A DNA stretch of 60,000 nt from Strigamia acuminata (GCA_949358305.1 OX442315.1:20612427-20672426), one strand, 5' to 3'. Shown: positions 1 through 14,264, counted from the stretch's first letter. Numbers and translations are program-made. Notes: a model not told the origin generated them from the sequence alone.

Positions 1-3000
1 TTTTGCTGGGGGCGTCACCTTCTCGCGTTCGAAGAGGCCAATTATCGAAAGTCCGGGTTCAATTTTCATTGAGTCTTCGGCCTCAATTATCCCCTCCTCC
101 AGAACCCCCGCAGCGTGACATTTAAACACGTGACTCAAGTTCTTTTAACGTATTTTCCTCAAAACAATGGTTGAAGTTTGATTTATGCTTTTGGAGTTGA
201 ATAAGCAGAGCAAATAACGTAAATGAAAAATATAAATTAGCGATTCGAGCACGGCACACCCTTCATTAAGCAACGTATTTGGCGCGTTGTCAGGGATCAA
301 AGATCCAAAGATCCAACGTTGGGGGGTCCGTGAGATTTAAATTAAGGTGTTTTAAGCGGTTTTAAGGCTTGAGAGTTGACCAGGAGCGACTTACTTTTGT
401 TTTCTGCGGAGGTCGGTCCTCTGATTTTCGTTTCTCGGCTTCTAAATTCATCTTTTAAGCTCGGTTTCTTCGACTTACTGTAAATCGGCCGTCGCCATTT
501 TGTTTGTTTGCGGAAGTGGTACGCTATCTGGTGGCGAAATGGGAAATTAAATTTTTTAAAAATGTTTCAATAAACGAACAGAGAGGGCGCCAATAGAGAA
601 TGGCGCCTCGAGCAAACGCGCGGGACCGAGTCGCTGAAGTCGACGCGAAAGCAGCAAAAAACGGTAAGCAAGGCGACGAAATTTCATCAATAAATGAAGA
701 AACACATCTCTTATTTAACGTTTGTATGTTTTAGTTTTCAATTTCGCCTTTTTTCTATCAAGAAAAGTGTCGAGTCCATCATCGCGCCGAAAAGCCACTG
801 ATTAGTAAGTACCGAGCGCTTCCATTGGAATCTCTTTCGGGGCAGACGATTTTTCCCAATTTCTTTCATTTATTTCAAATTCCTCACGCATATTTCTCAA
901 TTAACAATTATCACTAAACAAAATATATATATTATTACACTTCCCACCAAAAAAATGTTATAAATCTGATAAAGTACGAAAACTAAAACACTAAAACAAG
1001 AAAAATGATTTTTCTTAAATTTAAATGGAATTTATAGAAACCGCTTTTGTGTTTTTTTTTTCTTTTCTTTTATTTTCCATTACAGGGCACATGCACTTTG
1101 GTTTAGGCGCATGCTCAGTGGCTATTTGAACCCAGTTTCATTTGGGTGTTGGTGCCTGAGGTGCGCATAAATCTCCCAAATAGCGGACAAAAAGGGAATG
1201 GGTCTTGATTTAGACATGGATTTTAGTCAGTTGGTGTGTGTCTGTGGGAGGGGAGTGCAAGTGGTCCCCCGGCGCACGCGCTCGACAATTCAGAAATATG
1301 ATGGCCGCCGCTCAGCCTCATTTATTACAACACGTTTTAAGGAAATTACTCGCCGACCCTCATCTCCGCAAATGACGACTTACTTCAATCCACAAAAAGC
1401 ACACTATTTCCTTCCCTTTTATACACCTGTCTTTCGAGGCGAAAAAATCTGATAAATATTGCCACTTTTTTCTTATAAAACGTGGGAGAAATTATATTAA
1501 AACTGGATTTTTGTTTTGTTGTTATTTTGCTTTAAAACGGAATAAAATGTCGCGAATTTTTTCTTTTGTTTTGTGGAAGTTTTTGTCGAGTTAAAAATAC
1601 GAAAGGGTTATTTTAGGATAAATAGCATTGGAATTAATCGGGTTTGGATTGTGTGTTGTGTAGTAAATAAAAGAAGAGTGGAATTCAATGGTGGGTTTAA
1701 TCTTTCATACTTTATCAATGAATCGGAATTGATTTCTCATTCCGACATTGGCACAATAGGCCTAAATTTAATTTATCCATTACAGGAACAGAGTAACGTT
1801 TGCTGTTTCACAATATCGCTCTAGATTGTATAATCGATTTTTTAAACCTTTCTCATTTCTACTCTGCGATCAAAATTTACGGAGACTTAAAATATTTTTG
1901 TTTGTTTAATTTTTATTTTTGGAAATTTAATTTAAGTTTTTTTTTAAAGAATATAAATGAATAAATAAATCGATAAGAAATTCATAGGTTGTAAAATTCT
2001 GTTCGGAAATTGTGTGGTTCAGTTCCGGTATTGTGGTTAGGGTTAGAATTTAAGCGTCATAATTTAGGGTTGTCAATTAGTGATGGAGCGCTGTATGATG
2101 TTCAATTTTCAGTAATATTATTCGCCAGCCTTCGGTGTACCGCAAAATGGTGTCGTTTTTATCTCCCTTTTTAGAGTGTAGAATCCAAAGATGAAAGAAA
2201 ACAATAAAAGTGTTGCATGCATTTGCATAAATACGAATTCGTGTTGTTTCTTAACGTCGAGGGACCAGTTAGACACAAAAAAAATTTTCAAAAAGAAGAA
2301 AATAAAAACATTATTGTAAGAAAGCTGATGTCACTAAGTTAAAACAGGATTATAAGGAAAAGAATGTTTATTTGCAAAACTAATAATGATGTTTTATCTA
2401 CTTACTGTAACTATATTTCTGCGTTATTAGGACATTTATACGGGTAGATGTAATGAAAATTTGGGTGTGGTTTCGTTCGCACTATTGTGGATTTGTTCAG
2501 CATGTAATTGCAAATATTTAAATGACAGTTTTAATATTTTTATTAAGTGCTGATATAATTCAAATACAAGAAACCGTTCAGTTTGCTTGGTGGGAAAATG
2601 AAACCGCAAAATGTCCTCACTCGATGCAAAGTTCTGTACCGGATTTTCGAATCGGTTAAACCAAACGCGAAAAATAATTTGATTTTTGTACAGATTTGGT
2701 AAAAGATTAATTCACGCGCATGCGCTCTGATTGTCTTAGTGGTGTTCTCAAATTCTGAAGTTTAATTTTGACCGAATTCGCTTGCGTTTTGCTTTTGGTT
2801 CGATTTTTCTCTCCAAAAAAAATAATTATATTTTGATAGAAAACATGTAGAAATAGAAAACAATTCTCGGGTCGAGTTAATTTGGACTTGAAATGGAAAC
2901 AAACTGTTTAGTAATGGTTACCTATGCAGTTTTGTTTTGGATCAATGTGATGAGCACAACACTTATTTCGATCTGTTTGGTGAAAACAAATTCGATGTTT

Positions 3001-4600
3001 ATGCCAAGTGATTAGTCAAATGCATTACATCAACGACAAAGTGCAAAGCAAGTAGCTAATTAATACTATAGTTTTCTAAAAGCATCGAATATTGCAAAAA
3101 CAATACACAACCGTTAATTAATTAGCACTTAAATGTTCTAAACAACAACAATTGGCGACATTGTAAAAACCTCAATCAACTGTGTTTGGCCAATGCGTTA
3201 AAAATTAAACGTAGTAAAATATATTTTGTTTTTGAGTTTTGATATTCAAATGGTTACATTGTTTATCTAAAAATTTGGTTCTACGTAATTAAAAATGCAC
3301 AGTTGATTTTGTAAAAAAAATAATTTGTTTTACTGAACTGAGCATCCACCATGACCGTATTCGTCATTTTGTAAATGTTTGATTTGAATTTTTTGCATCG
3401 GTATAAGGGTAAATAGTATCGATGTTTTTTCTAATCAAATCAAATAAAAAGTTGCTTTAATGTATGATACGTTTTCGAGCTTTTTTGCTTAAATTTTCAT
3501 CAAGCGACAGCGATAAGAAGATTCAGTCGATTGTAAAGTATGTTTAGGAAATGCACGATTTAATGCAAACTTTGATTTGACACGAACAAGTGCAACGATA
3601 ATAAAAATAAACTCAGATTAATCAAATAACGGCAAATTTTCACTAAAATTGTCGAAATCACACGCGATAATTCATTCGTCTTTGTTTTCAAAATTCTAAG
3701 AAAAAAGATCGAATATTTGTTTTTAATTTTTTAATTTTTTTTCTTTGTATACAATTGCACTTGATTATGCAGAATGGAAAGTAAAATCATTAAATTTAAG
3801 ATTTCTTTTTCCTTTGTAGATAAATATGAGGAAATAGCATTGTTTTCGGTAATTTATTTCGACCAAAATTTAAATAGGTGTTAAAATTGACAGCCTTGAG
3901 GCAGCGATTTTGCTTTGATGTGGTTGTTGAGTTCCCGTAAATACCGTATTAAGAGAGACATAAACCGCTTTATCAGATGAAATTGTATGTTTTGTAAATG
4001 TATTTAGTTTTAAATTTGGATGAACGTTTAAAACTCGTGATGGTTTAATTTTTAATTCGAACATTATCAATTCATTTTTATTTCACCCAAAGCTGAAAGC
4101 CGCCGCAGCCACATAAGACATGTCAGGGGGAGAAAAATATAAAAAATAATAAGAGAAAACAATAAAAATTATTACTCGATAAAAATCGCTCAATTTTTTA
4201 TATACATTTCCATTAAAATTACACGCTCACAAAACTCGAAATTTTTGCACATTGCGAGCAAATGACGTAATTGAAAGTTTTGCGTCAGATTTAGAGGGCA
4301 GACGTAATTAACGGGGGGATGAAAAATGGCACAAATTTCATTGTCTAATTAAAGCAGTGAAAGGGGCAAAAAAAAAACGTGATTAAAAATTTAAAAATGT
4401 AACTATTTTATAAATATAAAAGTGAGTTAATTTTATGTTGGGTACTTGCAACTTTTTCTAATAGATTCATTTCATTAAGTAAAGTTAATTTTTTTTTTTT
4501 TTATATTTCTCTCTCTAATAAATATGGGTAAGAAAAAAATGTTTGGGAAATAGATGGCACTTAATTCGAGTAATTTCTGGCAAAATGGTCGTAATAAAAG
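1..4600. other. AT-rich intergenic block with no recognised gene
   Basis: This stretch is AT-rich, with many short runs of T or A and stops in all frames. No reading frame shows a protein family I recognise. The only gene-like structure is the weak spliced frame between 600 and 1129, listed separately. A small GC-richer island with CpG sits near 480-660. The rest may be intron or distal flank of a gene outside the window; nothing in it decides this. Confidence 0.5.
600..1129 (+). other. Possible three-exon short reading frame (candidate only)
   Basis: Three exon-like segments are phase-compatible: 600-663 (ATG start, donor GTAAGC at 664), 763-804 (acceptor after a pyrimidine run ending TCAAG, donor GTAAGT at 805) and 1086-1129 (acceptor CCATTACAG, stop TGA at 1127). 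Joined, they give a 49-residue basic frame that resembles nothing I know. The first segment lies in a CpG-richer patch that could be a promoter. It could equally be a noncoding transcript, 5' untranslated exons of a distant gene, or chance. Confidence 0.2.
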
Positions 4601-6903
4601 AGCTCGCTTTGTTCATTTTTCTTAACGTTTATTTCTATCGTTTATTGAGTGATTTTCTTGTTTTCTGCCCACCCTTTTCCTTATCCCCCGCGTTCCATTA
4701 ATGGCGTTGGGTCGTAAAACAAAATTGCAACTAATTCCGAACAAGGAATTGATCGAGCCGCAATGGATTGCTGATGGACGCCACAAATCGAGAAAGAGAA
4801 CGCGCGCGTTTCACACCATGGCACCCCAGAGTAGCCGCCGGCAAATGAAACGCCGCCGGCCCCACAAACCCGAAGGGCCGATGGATGAACGCCATTGGTT
4901 GAGAAACGAGGCGAGTTTCGCATTCATTTGATTGCACGTCGACCCCTTTGATCCGTTTGATGGGCCCCAACGTGCCCTCCAAGCAGGAAAAAAGAATGAA
5001 ATGGACGCGATGCAATACAGCCAAACGAGCAAAGTGCAGTCAAACAAGAACAAACATTAATCCAGTTCATGATGCAGCTCAACCTTCAATCATCCACCCC
5101 AAACGCAAACCAAAACCCACGTTGCCATCGTATATACCCTTTCCGCTCCGTGCACCACTCACTCCACAATCCAGATGAAACAAAAAGGGCAAACAAGACG
5201 AATAGAATTGAAAAAAAAGAAAAAAAGAAATAATAAAAATGGCCTCTACTGTGCATTCGATTAATTCAAAAGCGACCCTTGCCTCTGGGCTTGACTGCAT
5301 CTCGAGAGACCTGTTCGTCTACCGCCTTTCCCTCCCCCTCGGTCCCATAAACCCCCGCTTTCCTGCACTACTCATATTTTTCATGGAAAACTATTCTTTT
5401 TTTTGCCTCGCTCGGGTCCCGGCTTCTGCCATCATATTTGCATACGAGAAAGGTGAGAAGGGGGTGCGAGGGCAGAACGGGATGGCGGCTTGCATTCGTC
5501 TCAACGGACACTCCAACCAGATTTGCATGCCACACCGAGCGCTCATATTTCTCACGGACCCTCTGCTTCTTCCCGCCGGCCGTGTGATTTATGAGTTGGC
5601 ATAAAATGACACTGTCGTTCTGGTCCAGTGGCCTCGACTCTGCTCCCTTTTCCTTTTCTGCTTCGGGCTTCCTTCTGCGCGCTTCGCTCATCGCTCCACC
5701 CACTTTTCTATCTTTTGCAGTACTGTCTTTTTTTTTTTTTTTATATATTTAAGCGTATGGGTGCGGGTGCGGGACGTGTTCAAAAGATGCCAACTGTACC
5801 TGGTCGAGGTCCCCACGGTTCCATCAAAGTGTCGGCTCCGTCTTGGAGCCAAATTGTTGCAGGGCCCATAAGGTGATGGCAATTGGGGAGGACGCCGGTC
5901 ATTGAGCGGGCAGTAAACAGACGGGATAAAACGGGCAATTGACTTGGTCGAGTCAGAGAGAAGAGAAGAGAAGAGAGAAGAAATGTCGCACAAACAGCGA
6001 GTTTGGACGCATGCGCAGCGGAGTCCCTCGAGGGATCATTATAGCCGCAGGACGAGTATTTAATGAAGAGATGGGTGGTGGGGTAGGGGTGAGGGGTTGT
6101 TTCCACCATCCTTCTATCCTCATCTATCCCTTGCCAATGTTTACCCTTCGGCCATGTTTATGCGTTGCTGTCGGAAGTCGAGGGCGAGAGATGAGGCCTG
6201 AGGGAACCCGGGAGACGCGTTTGCCGTTCTCCCCACTACCCTTCATCTTCGTGGTCCCCAACTCGCACTGTTTACACAAAGGGGAGGGGGAAGGGGAAGG
6301 GGAAGGAGATAGAGAAGTTTTCCTGACCCACCCCACAGTGAAGGCAAAATTCACTAAGTCTGTGTGACAGGGAAGAACCATCAGCATTGATGGCGTCTCT
6401 CAGTCATGGTTAGCCTGGGAGCGCGGTAAAACGACAATGCGCGTGCGCTTTCGGCTGCAGCTCCCATAAAATAGCCTTTTAGCCGCCAGTTTGGTTGATA
6501 AATAATTGAAGCAGGGGCGGCGAGCGAAGCTTGGTAAATGGCCCGTGGACGCGCGCTCGCGTTCAACCCTTTTCCCGGGGGACGGGACCAGCACCTGGCC
6601 ATTGGTCGCCGTGTTAGGCAGTGGGCTGTGGCGGACGCGTAAAAAGTGACGCCCACTCGACCGATAACGAGGGCTGGTCAGCGGTGTCCGGTCGAGTCGA
6701 ACGGATCAACGGGCCGAGACGCCACCGCAACTTTGTGTCCTGTCCTCTCCCTCGTCTTCGGGGTGCTTTTAGGGTGGGCTACGCTGCAAGCTCGTAGATT
6801 TTCTTTGTGTTTGCGTCGTTCACATTTACATTCTTTTTTCCGCTCCATTACCGAGCGCGCACTTTGTTTTTCAATCGAAATTTCCAACGTTTTATCTTTT
6901 TAG

Positions 6904-6964
6904 TTATTTATTTATTTATATATTTATTTATTTATATATTTATTTATTTATATGTTTATTTATT
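6904..6964. repeat. 16-bp-period AT minisatellite
   Basis: A TTTA/TATA tandem array. The TATATAT landmark recurs at 6917 and 6933 and as a variant at 6949, giving a 16 bp period over about three and a half units. Confidence 0.8.
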
Positions 6965-8469
6965 GATGGTTTGTTATTAGAATTGTGTTTTTTTGAGTTT
7001 CTTTGTTGGTGACAGAGCGACGTTTCATCAGAGCGTCGTTATTCTGTATTGCATCTTCCACCTTAATTTTAATTTGGCGCCTCATGAAAAAAACAGGAAA
7101 ACGGGAATAATTCATTTGGTCGACGCCGACGCCACTTGCCATTTTCACCATCGAAGGATTATTGGTTGGAAGGAGTTTTCTTTGCTAAATTGGATCAGAA
7201 GAGCGGAGAATGTGGGACTAGAGCGAGTTAGAGAGAGAGAGCGAGAGAGTGGGGGGTCGTGTTTGGAAGGAGGGTGGGAGAGAGTTTTGAAAATTTTATG
7301 CGCCATTTTTGCCGGAGGGTTAATTTGGCCCAAATTCAATCGCGAGGGCGCACGAGGTGCAAGTTAATTCTAAACTTTGAGGAAATTAAGAGTGAATAAT
7401 TCAGCAGCGGGGGAGAAAGAGACGAAGTGCCTTCAAGTGTTGAAAAAAAATTAAAGCGTAGCACCCAGTAGGAAAAAAGAAAGGGAAAAAAGGCATTTAA
7501 AAATTAAAGCCAATTGCGATGGAAATTCATTAAAAGAAGGCGAAGAAGGCGCAGGGGGGTGGGAGGAGGATGCGAGCGGCGCCTGTGGGCGGGAAGCCAT
7601 GTCAAAACTATTAGTTTGTGAGTGGCACCCAGGAGGAGGGGGTCGCTGAATAATTCAACTGAAAATGAGTGTGAAATTTGATTTCAGAGCCCCTTTCGCT
7701 CACTCGTAATTTACACCTGATCAACCAATTAGCGAGCGACTTACAACCAGGTGTTGAGCCGGGCGCGTGCAACGCGCATCGCCATTCGCCCGCCCCCTGC
7801 CCCCCCTCTACACCCACACCCACCTCCACCGCCTCCGCCCCTGGTTCCCGCGCGTTTATCGTCGTCGGGGCGCCTTTACGAAGCAGACCAATTCCTAAAA
7901 GTCAAATTGATCTCATACATCAACAGCTGAGGGTTGCCTGGGGACGGAGTAAGACGCCCGCGTCTCTGCTACCTGAGTTCGCGTTCCACTGATTTATCGT
8001 CTTCTCGCGCGCGAGTTGGGGGTTGGAAGGGAGGAGGTGGATAGGGCGAGGGACGGGCATGGTGCAAAAGCGTTGGCGAGAGATGGCTGGATTATAGGGC
8101 CAGGCAATTTTACAAGCGTCCATTGCCGTCACTCCGACTATTCGACTAAAGTTTCGCGAATTAATTTTTTTTTTCCCTCAACTTTTATATATATTTTATT
8201 TCCCGATTCTCGGTTCCTTTTATTTCTTGGGCGTAATGTTTCCGGTTGTCCGCTCGTCATTTCACGTTATGTCGTGATGAACGCGGCGTTTCATATGTGG
8301 CCCTTATGGCTGAATGATTGGCGTAATTTGGGCGCACGTCTCTCTTCATCCATTGGTATCGTCTCGGGACCAATGAATCTCCCTCCGGACCTCGGGGCTA
8401 TATCTTAGTGTGTGGTGGGGATGGGTGTTTCGATTACACCCCGTCTTTGCATCTGTTTTTCTCGTGGGA

Positions 8470-8529
8470 TTTTTTTTTTTTTTTTACTTTTTTTTAATTT
8501 TTTTTTTTGTTTTTCTGTTTTTTTTTTTT
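8470..8529. repeat. Poly-T tract
   Basis: About 60 bases almost entirely T, broken by a few A, C and G. Confidence 0.9.
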
Positions 8530-9589
8530 ATAAAAAAATTTATGTGGACTTTAATTTTCCGCTTCATTTGAGCGCGGAATTTGCTTCCGCTTGTTTTTCT
8601 TCATCTCGGGTAAAAATAAAAAAAAATTTCTTGTTGCAAATTCTTTTTAACTCTTATGAAATTGTTGTTTGTAACCTCCAATTTATTTTTCTTCTTTCGT
8701 CATAAAACTTAACTCGGAGACGGTTTTAATTAAAAATTTTATGATGAGAGAAAACTTTTCAACTTTTTTTTTTTCGCCATCCTTCCCTCCTCTCTTCTTC
8801 TTCTATACTTATTCTAGATTCTAGAAAAATAAAAATTAAAACCAAAGTTTAAAAAAAAAAAAAAATTATAAAAATAAAAATTAACTCGCACATATATTTT
8901 TACTTATGCGCTCATGAATTTATTTAAGAAAAAAAATTAAAAATAAATTTGGAGGGAAAAAATCAACTAATTATTCCAATCCCACACGGAGTAATAAAAA
9001 CGCGTTCAGGTGGAGATGCAAACGAGAAGAACGGGTTAAAAAATATACTAAACCAATTAAGACTCGAATTAAAGATGGCGTCATTGTGCAGGAGACGTGG
9101 AAACTGATTTTTTTTTCTCCAGCTGTTTTAAGTTCAAAATTGGATTTGATTTTGTTTTGTGTTCCGAAATCGAATGGACCGATGTCCGAGCAATGAAGGG
9201 AGACACGTGGCTTCATCTCTCTGCCCTCATCGTTCACCTTCCCTGCGTTTGAATGACAATAGACCTTGCCCAATTACTATTTATGAGCTGCTGCCAAAGA
9301 GATTAAAACATAAAACCAATTACCAAGGGTTGGAGGCAGAAGCGAGCGAATTGGATCCACCAAGTCAATTACTCACCACCACCAGATAAGAGAATTATGA
9401 TTTCTTATTAGCTCCCTCCCTCAAGGGGATGCCGGTGGGAGGAGGGGCAGCCAAACACAATTAAAGAAACGTCACTCGCACTGCCTGAATAGCAAAAGGT
9501 CCAAACGAGGGTTAAAACTCACTTCTAGTCCCCCTCACTGCCTTCTTTTGCCACCATTTCACGCGTCTATTAGGCTCATTGGATCACCC

Positions 9590-9610
9590 TTATTATTATT
9601 ATTATTATTA
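9590..9610. repeat. (TTA)n microsatellite
   Basis: Seven perfect TTA/ATT units in a row. Confidence 0.9.
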
Positions 9611-9898
9611 GCCTCACTTCTTGATTGACTTAGTGCCTCTAGGCTTTTTTCGCAGGGGTTAATACGATACCCCGTGCCAATTTCTCTATTTAGAGAATTG
9701 TTATTGTTCATGATTGTGTCTCCGAAAGTGGTTTTTACTATAGGCGCATTCGTAAATGCATGTTTAACTTGCAGTTTGTTTTGTTGTTTTAATGTCGTGC
9801 GCATGCCCACTGCGACTGGAAACAGACCTCATCGGTTACTTTTTTTGAAGTTAGATCGAGACTAGCAGTTTAAATGTGTTGTTTAAAATGCTGTTTAT

Positions 9899-10113
9899 AC
9901 TCTTGTTTGAGTCAAAAGAGTCCTAAATCATAAATGGAAATAACATTTTTTCGTAAGAAAAATCAAAATTATATTAACTTAAATGGTCATAACAATCACA
10001 AAAAATAAATAAAAATCAAAACTACTTCTCCTAGGGGTAGTATACAGTCTGGGGTTAGTAGTAATGAGGCTCGACCGATGGGATTTAGGACTCTTTTTGA
10101 CTCGAACAAGAGT
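9899..10113. mobile_element. Inverted-repeat (MITE-like) element, about 215 bp
   Basis: The two ends are long inverted repeats. The left end begins ACTCTTGTTTGAGTCAAAAG and runs on through GAGTCCTAAATC. The right end, read on the other strand, begins ACTCTTGTTCGAGTCAAAAA and continues with the same GAGTCCTAAATC. This is about 31 of 33 bases including a one-base indel. The interior (about 150 bp) is AT-rich and has no coding capacity. No clear target-site duplication is visible, so the superfamily is unknown. It may be a non-autonomous DNA transposon or simply a long foldback. Confidence 0.6.
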
Positions 10114-10328
10114 GTAGTGTAAATGACTTTACGAATGTGAAAATATGGCTTAGTTTTCGGACTGCCTCAACGGCCGTTTCGTGCCTGGAGTGTGGGTCTG
10201 ATCTAATCAAATCAAATTGCAATAAATAGTCTGTTGCTCGCAATTCCAATCACTGTTTTTTAGCTTCAGTTTGTTTTGAAAACCTTAGACAAACTGAGCA
10301 ATCACAACATCGCGTGATCCGCGGATTA

Positions 10329-10348
10329 GGGGGCAAACGAGGGGTCTG
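10329..10348 (-). repeat. Copy 1 of a dispersed 20-mer
   Basis: Read on minus, this segment matches 19 of 20 bases with the + strand at 20166-20185 (core CAGACCCCTCGTTTG). Both lie in AT-rich surroundings and probably belong to remnants of one repeat family. Confidence 0.4.
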
Positions 10349-13300
10349 TAATGTATTAGAATAGAAACATCTCACTCTGTATACATTCCTTGAATGCAGA
10401 TTTGAATTCACACATTTATCGGTTTCCAAATATTTGCAAGACAAAGTGCCGATTTTAAAAACAAAGAATTGTTTGTATGATGTAGATGTATCTACGCGGC
10501 TTTTAATCGTGAATATGATTTGTGTATAGCTGGAAAGCAATTGTAGGTTTGCTTGTTCTTTTGGTTCGTCGTTGTTTTATTCGAATCACGGAGTTTTTAA
10601 ATCACATATCTGGGCCTTGGGGTCATAAGCTGAGATATATGGAATGATTTTTACATTTTTTAATTCGTTTACTGGTTGCAGGGTTGCACACAGACACACA
10701 CACATAGATATATACATAAATTTAATATCCGATTATCCAAACAAATCGGTTTTATGTCTCTCAATTAGTTCGGATAATCGTGTTCTACTATAGCTGCATT
10801 CAAAAATAAAGATACGAATTTTAGGTTAAGTGTATTTTAAGTTTTAACATGGGTTTAAACAGGAAATGATGTTATTTTTGGTTCAAAATTGAAGTAAAAC
10901 ACAAAATATTTTAGTTTTTGAATTTTATTATTCTAAATTCTGACTATGGTCAAATTTCAGTTTGTACGAGTCAACGAGTACATAAGAGGGGTGTGTGGGG
11001 ATTAATTTTTGTGGTTGGATTTCACTCATCGCTAACTTTAATTAGCATCCTCGTTCGAAGAGCTATGGGGCGAAATTAATACAAGGTTCGCTCAAGGTGG
11101 CGATAGGTTAGTAGTGTTCATATATCAGGGATCAGTTTAGTATAAATGACTCGGATCAAGTGCCTACAGACCAGTGTGACAGACCAAGCCCGAAGGGTGG
11201 CGAGGAGTGTGCTCATGGGGCATCCAAGAAGAGCTCTACAGAGACGTGTCGTGTTATTCCTCTTTAGTTCCTTGAGCTTCTCTAGAATTTTTTTTCGGTG
11301 GGAGGGGGGACGGGGACGGGGAGGGGGTTTAATTTATTTATTTACCGGTATTTGTTTTTTATGGTCGATTTTTTCGTCGAGTCTTTTTTTTTCTCGGTGC
11401 GATAATCGAAGTGCGTGTCGACAAATTCGAGTCTTCCCTCCAATGCGCCATTTGGGTTTTTGTCGTTCTTGGCGCTGATTGTCCGCGTTGCAATTAACAA
11501 GTTGCCGACTCGGATGACTTATGGGCCCCATAGTGGCCTGGGGCGGCCCCTCGAGGCGCGGCCTCGCCGGCTCCAAATCAGGATGGATCGGCCCCTGCCT
11601 CACCGTTCATTACGCGGGGGCTGATCACTTCCTCCGTCCCCCTCCACTCCCCACTCGCGTCGTGATGGATGACACCGAGCGGGAACGCCCAGCCTCGGGC
11701 TTAGCGTCTCCTACAATCTCATCTGAGAGGGAGGATGTGGGGGGGTAGATAGGAATCGCCAGTCGGCCATCTTTCCTTTCCTTCGTATTTCTTATCGCGC
11801 ACGAGCGTGGGCGGTGTCCCTTGGCGGCCATATTTCGACGTCTGACCCCCTCCACCGTCTCCCTATCCCCGCTTTGTTATTATCGACACCCGATGTTTTA
11901 ACTGATACAGGCCTAATGTCGGCATCGAACAATGTAGTGGCGCAACTCCAGTTTTATATACGTGCGCAAAATCTCGTATAGAAGACGGGGAAAACGGGAA
12001 GAGTTTCGGAGGGTTTTTTTATTGTTAAAATCGGTTGTAATATTCGTAAATATTTAGAAACAAAGACGAGCCTGTGGGAAGGGATAAGATAAAAAAAAGA
12101 TAGTACTTTCACATCGAGGGCGGAGGTGGGGGTAGCGTGTAATTGCGCGCGCACCACTTTTCTCTAATTAAAGAAGGCGCGTGCTAATGACGCCATGCGC
12201 CTCTTGATTGAAAAGTCGCGTCTTCGCGCACCGATCGGCACGAGCTCCAAGTTGGGCGAGTAATTTGCTCGCACCACGAGTGATGGCGCTGCTTGGTGGG
12301 CCCAGGGGGCTCGACCCTCCCTCCCCCATACGTATTGAAGAGACGGAGGAAGGGGGAAGGTGGCGGGAGTGGGGGTGTATGGTAGCTGATGGGGTCCACA
12401 TACCTGTTGGTGAGGGTGGGGGATGAGTCAGGCACTGACTTCATTTGCACGAGGATAATGAAGACGCGTGTGGTTCCCATGTGGCTTAACTCATTTCGCG
12501 CGCTGGACTTGTCAATTTTCTTTTCATTTCATACCCGCCTATACGATGGAAAGTCGTCGTCGCGTCTCCACACTTCTTCTTTTCCCCTTCTCCTTGTCGA
12601 TGAATGTTTTGTGCCAGCTATTTTTTCTTCTCTCTTTGTCAGCTCAATATATATTTTTTTTGCGTATTTTTTTCGCTAAATATACATGTTACGTCACTCT
12701 TGATTTTACGTGTAATTTGGTTGGTTTGCCCTCGGCACTCGTATATGTAAATTCCATTTATAACCAAGTTGGCGCGCAAAGGTAATCAACCAATTAGGCG
12801 TCGGTGCAACCATGCCTAATTGACTCTGATCAATGACACGCGCTACCGGAAGTTTTGTTTCGCCATTTAACATCATTACCCACAATGCACTTTCCACCCC
12901 TCATCCTCCATCTCCCCTCAACTTCCTTAGATCCGGAATTAGAGCTTGTGTTAGTGGGGGCAATCATTTTTCATTGCCCTTCCTTCCTTGCTTGCTTCCC
13001 CCCGCGCTCTGCTGGGGATGGCGAGGGCGGAGGGCGGAGTGGAGATAGCTCGCGTAAAATATCTACGCTGTATGAGGTCTGCGAATTTCGAAAGGTGAAT
13101 TGAGCATTCCCAAACGCGCGTGTGAATATAGTTGCAAGTTTTGTGCGTACGTACACACGGCATCCGTCTTATGTTTTGATGCCATTTATCTGATTTGCAT
13201 AAATTATATAATTGGTGATAAATGTGGTCCCGAGAGACGCGACCTCGCGTCGATCCCGCTTGTTCCGAGCCATGTTTTCCGTTTCACCTTTTCTCTCTTT

Positions 13301-14236
13301 CCGTGAATCTAATATCGGGCCCGTTATTACAGGCAGCGAAGAATCGCTTTTCCTTGTCACCATTTTTCACGCTGGCTTCTCGTCCATTTTTAATGTAATC
13401 GCAGTTTTCAATTTGCTCAGCCCCAACCGAAGGGCAGCCGAGGCCGATTTGCGGTCGTCCCCCTCCGCCGCTGCCAGACGCCGGATTAGATCAGGGAACG
13501 CGCAGGGCCCCCTCGCCTCGCTAGGGGCCAGGCGAAGCAAGGTAGCGAGGCAAGCAACAACGCGCTGTTTCTTCCCTCTTCCCTCCCTCCACACCCCCAT
13601 TTTTCTCGTGTTAGGGAAAAGAAAGGGGGTGTTTACGGGGCCCGATTGGCAGTCGCCCGGCGCGAAAAATTGAATCAAGAGCTCGGCAGCCGCAGCTGAT
13701 TGGACTAATCGGAGCAAAGCGCGCGCTTCCGCCTCTTTGTGGGTCTCGAGGGAGATTTGGCCCCTGATTGGTCAGCTCAAATATTGGCAACCAATTCCAA
13801 CTATTTCCTCTTTTTTTCTTCCCCCCTATTTCCCGACCCACCTCCCTTCCCCTTCTTTCAATTCGTTTCTCCTTTTATACTTTGGCCTCACTTCATTTTG
13901 GCGTCAATTCCTCGTGGACGCGCGTTCCTTGATTGAAAAATGCCATTGGGCATTTAAGTTTATTGACCAAAATGATTTATTCGTCTCTGTGCTTGTACAT
14001 GTCTCCCTTTTCCATATGCAACCATCCCCTTGCATCTTGTTTGCCGGCGTCCACTATGTATGGCCGCGCACTTGCCTCTACATCACCCAAAGTAGAGGTA
14101 ACTCGATTAACGCACCGAGTGAGGGTAAGGGAAATCGAGTTAGTGCCGTTTGCCTTGTCCGCTCTTCCTATATTTACTCGCTCCACTTACTCACCGGGCT
14201 TTTATTCGCCTGCAGCACAAGGTATGTGTAGAAGAC

Positions 14237-14264
14237 TGTGTGTGTGTGTATGTGTGTGTGTGTG
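14237..14264. repeat. (GT)n microsatellite
   Basis: About 13 GT units with one interruption. Confidence 0.9.

Noticed and set aside
10728-10775. Small inverted repeat CGATTATCC...GGATAATCG
   Set aside because: Only about a dozen bases per arm with mismatch; common by chance in AT-rich DNA.
13212-13717. 153-residue (+) and 116-residue (-) open frames upstream of EBF
   Set aside because: Open on both strands because of GC-rich composition; no domain or codon pattern supports either.
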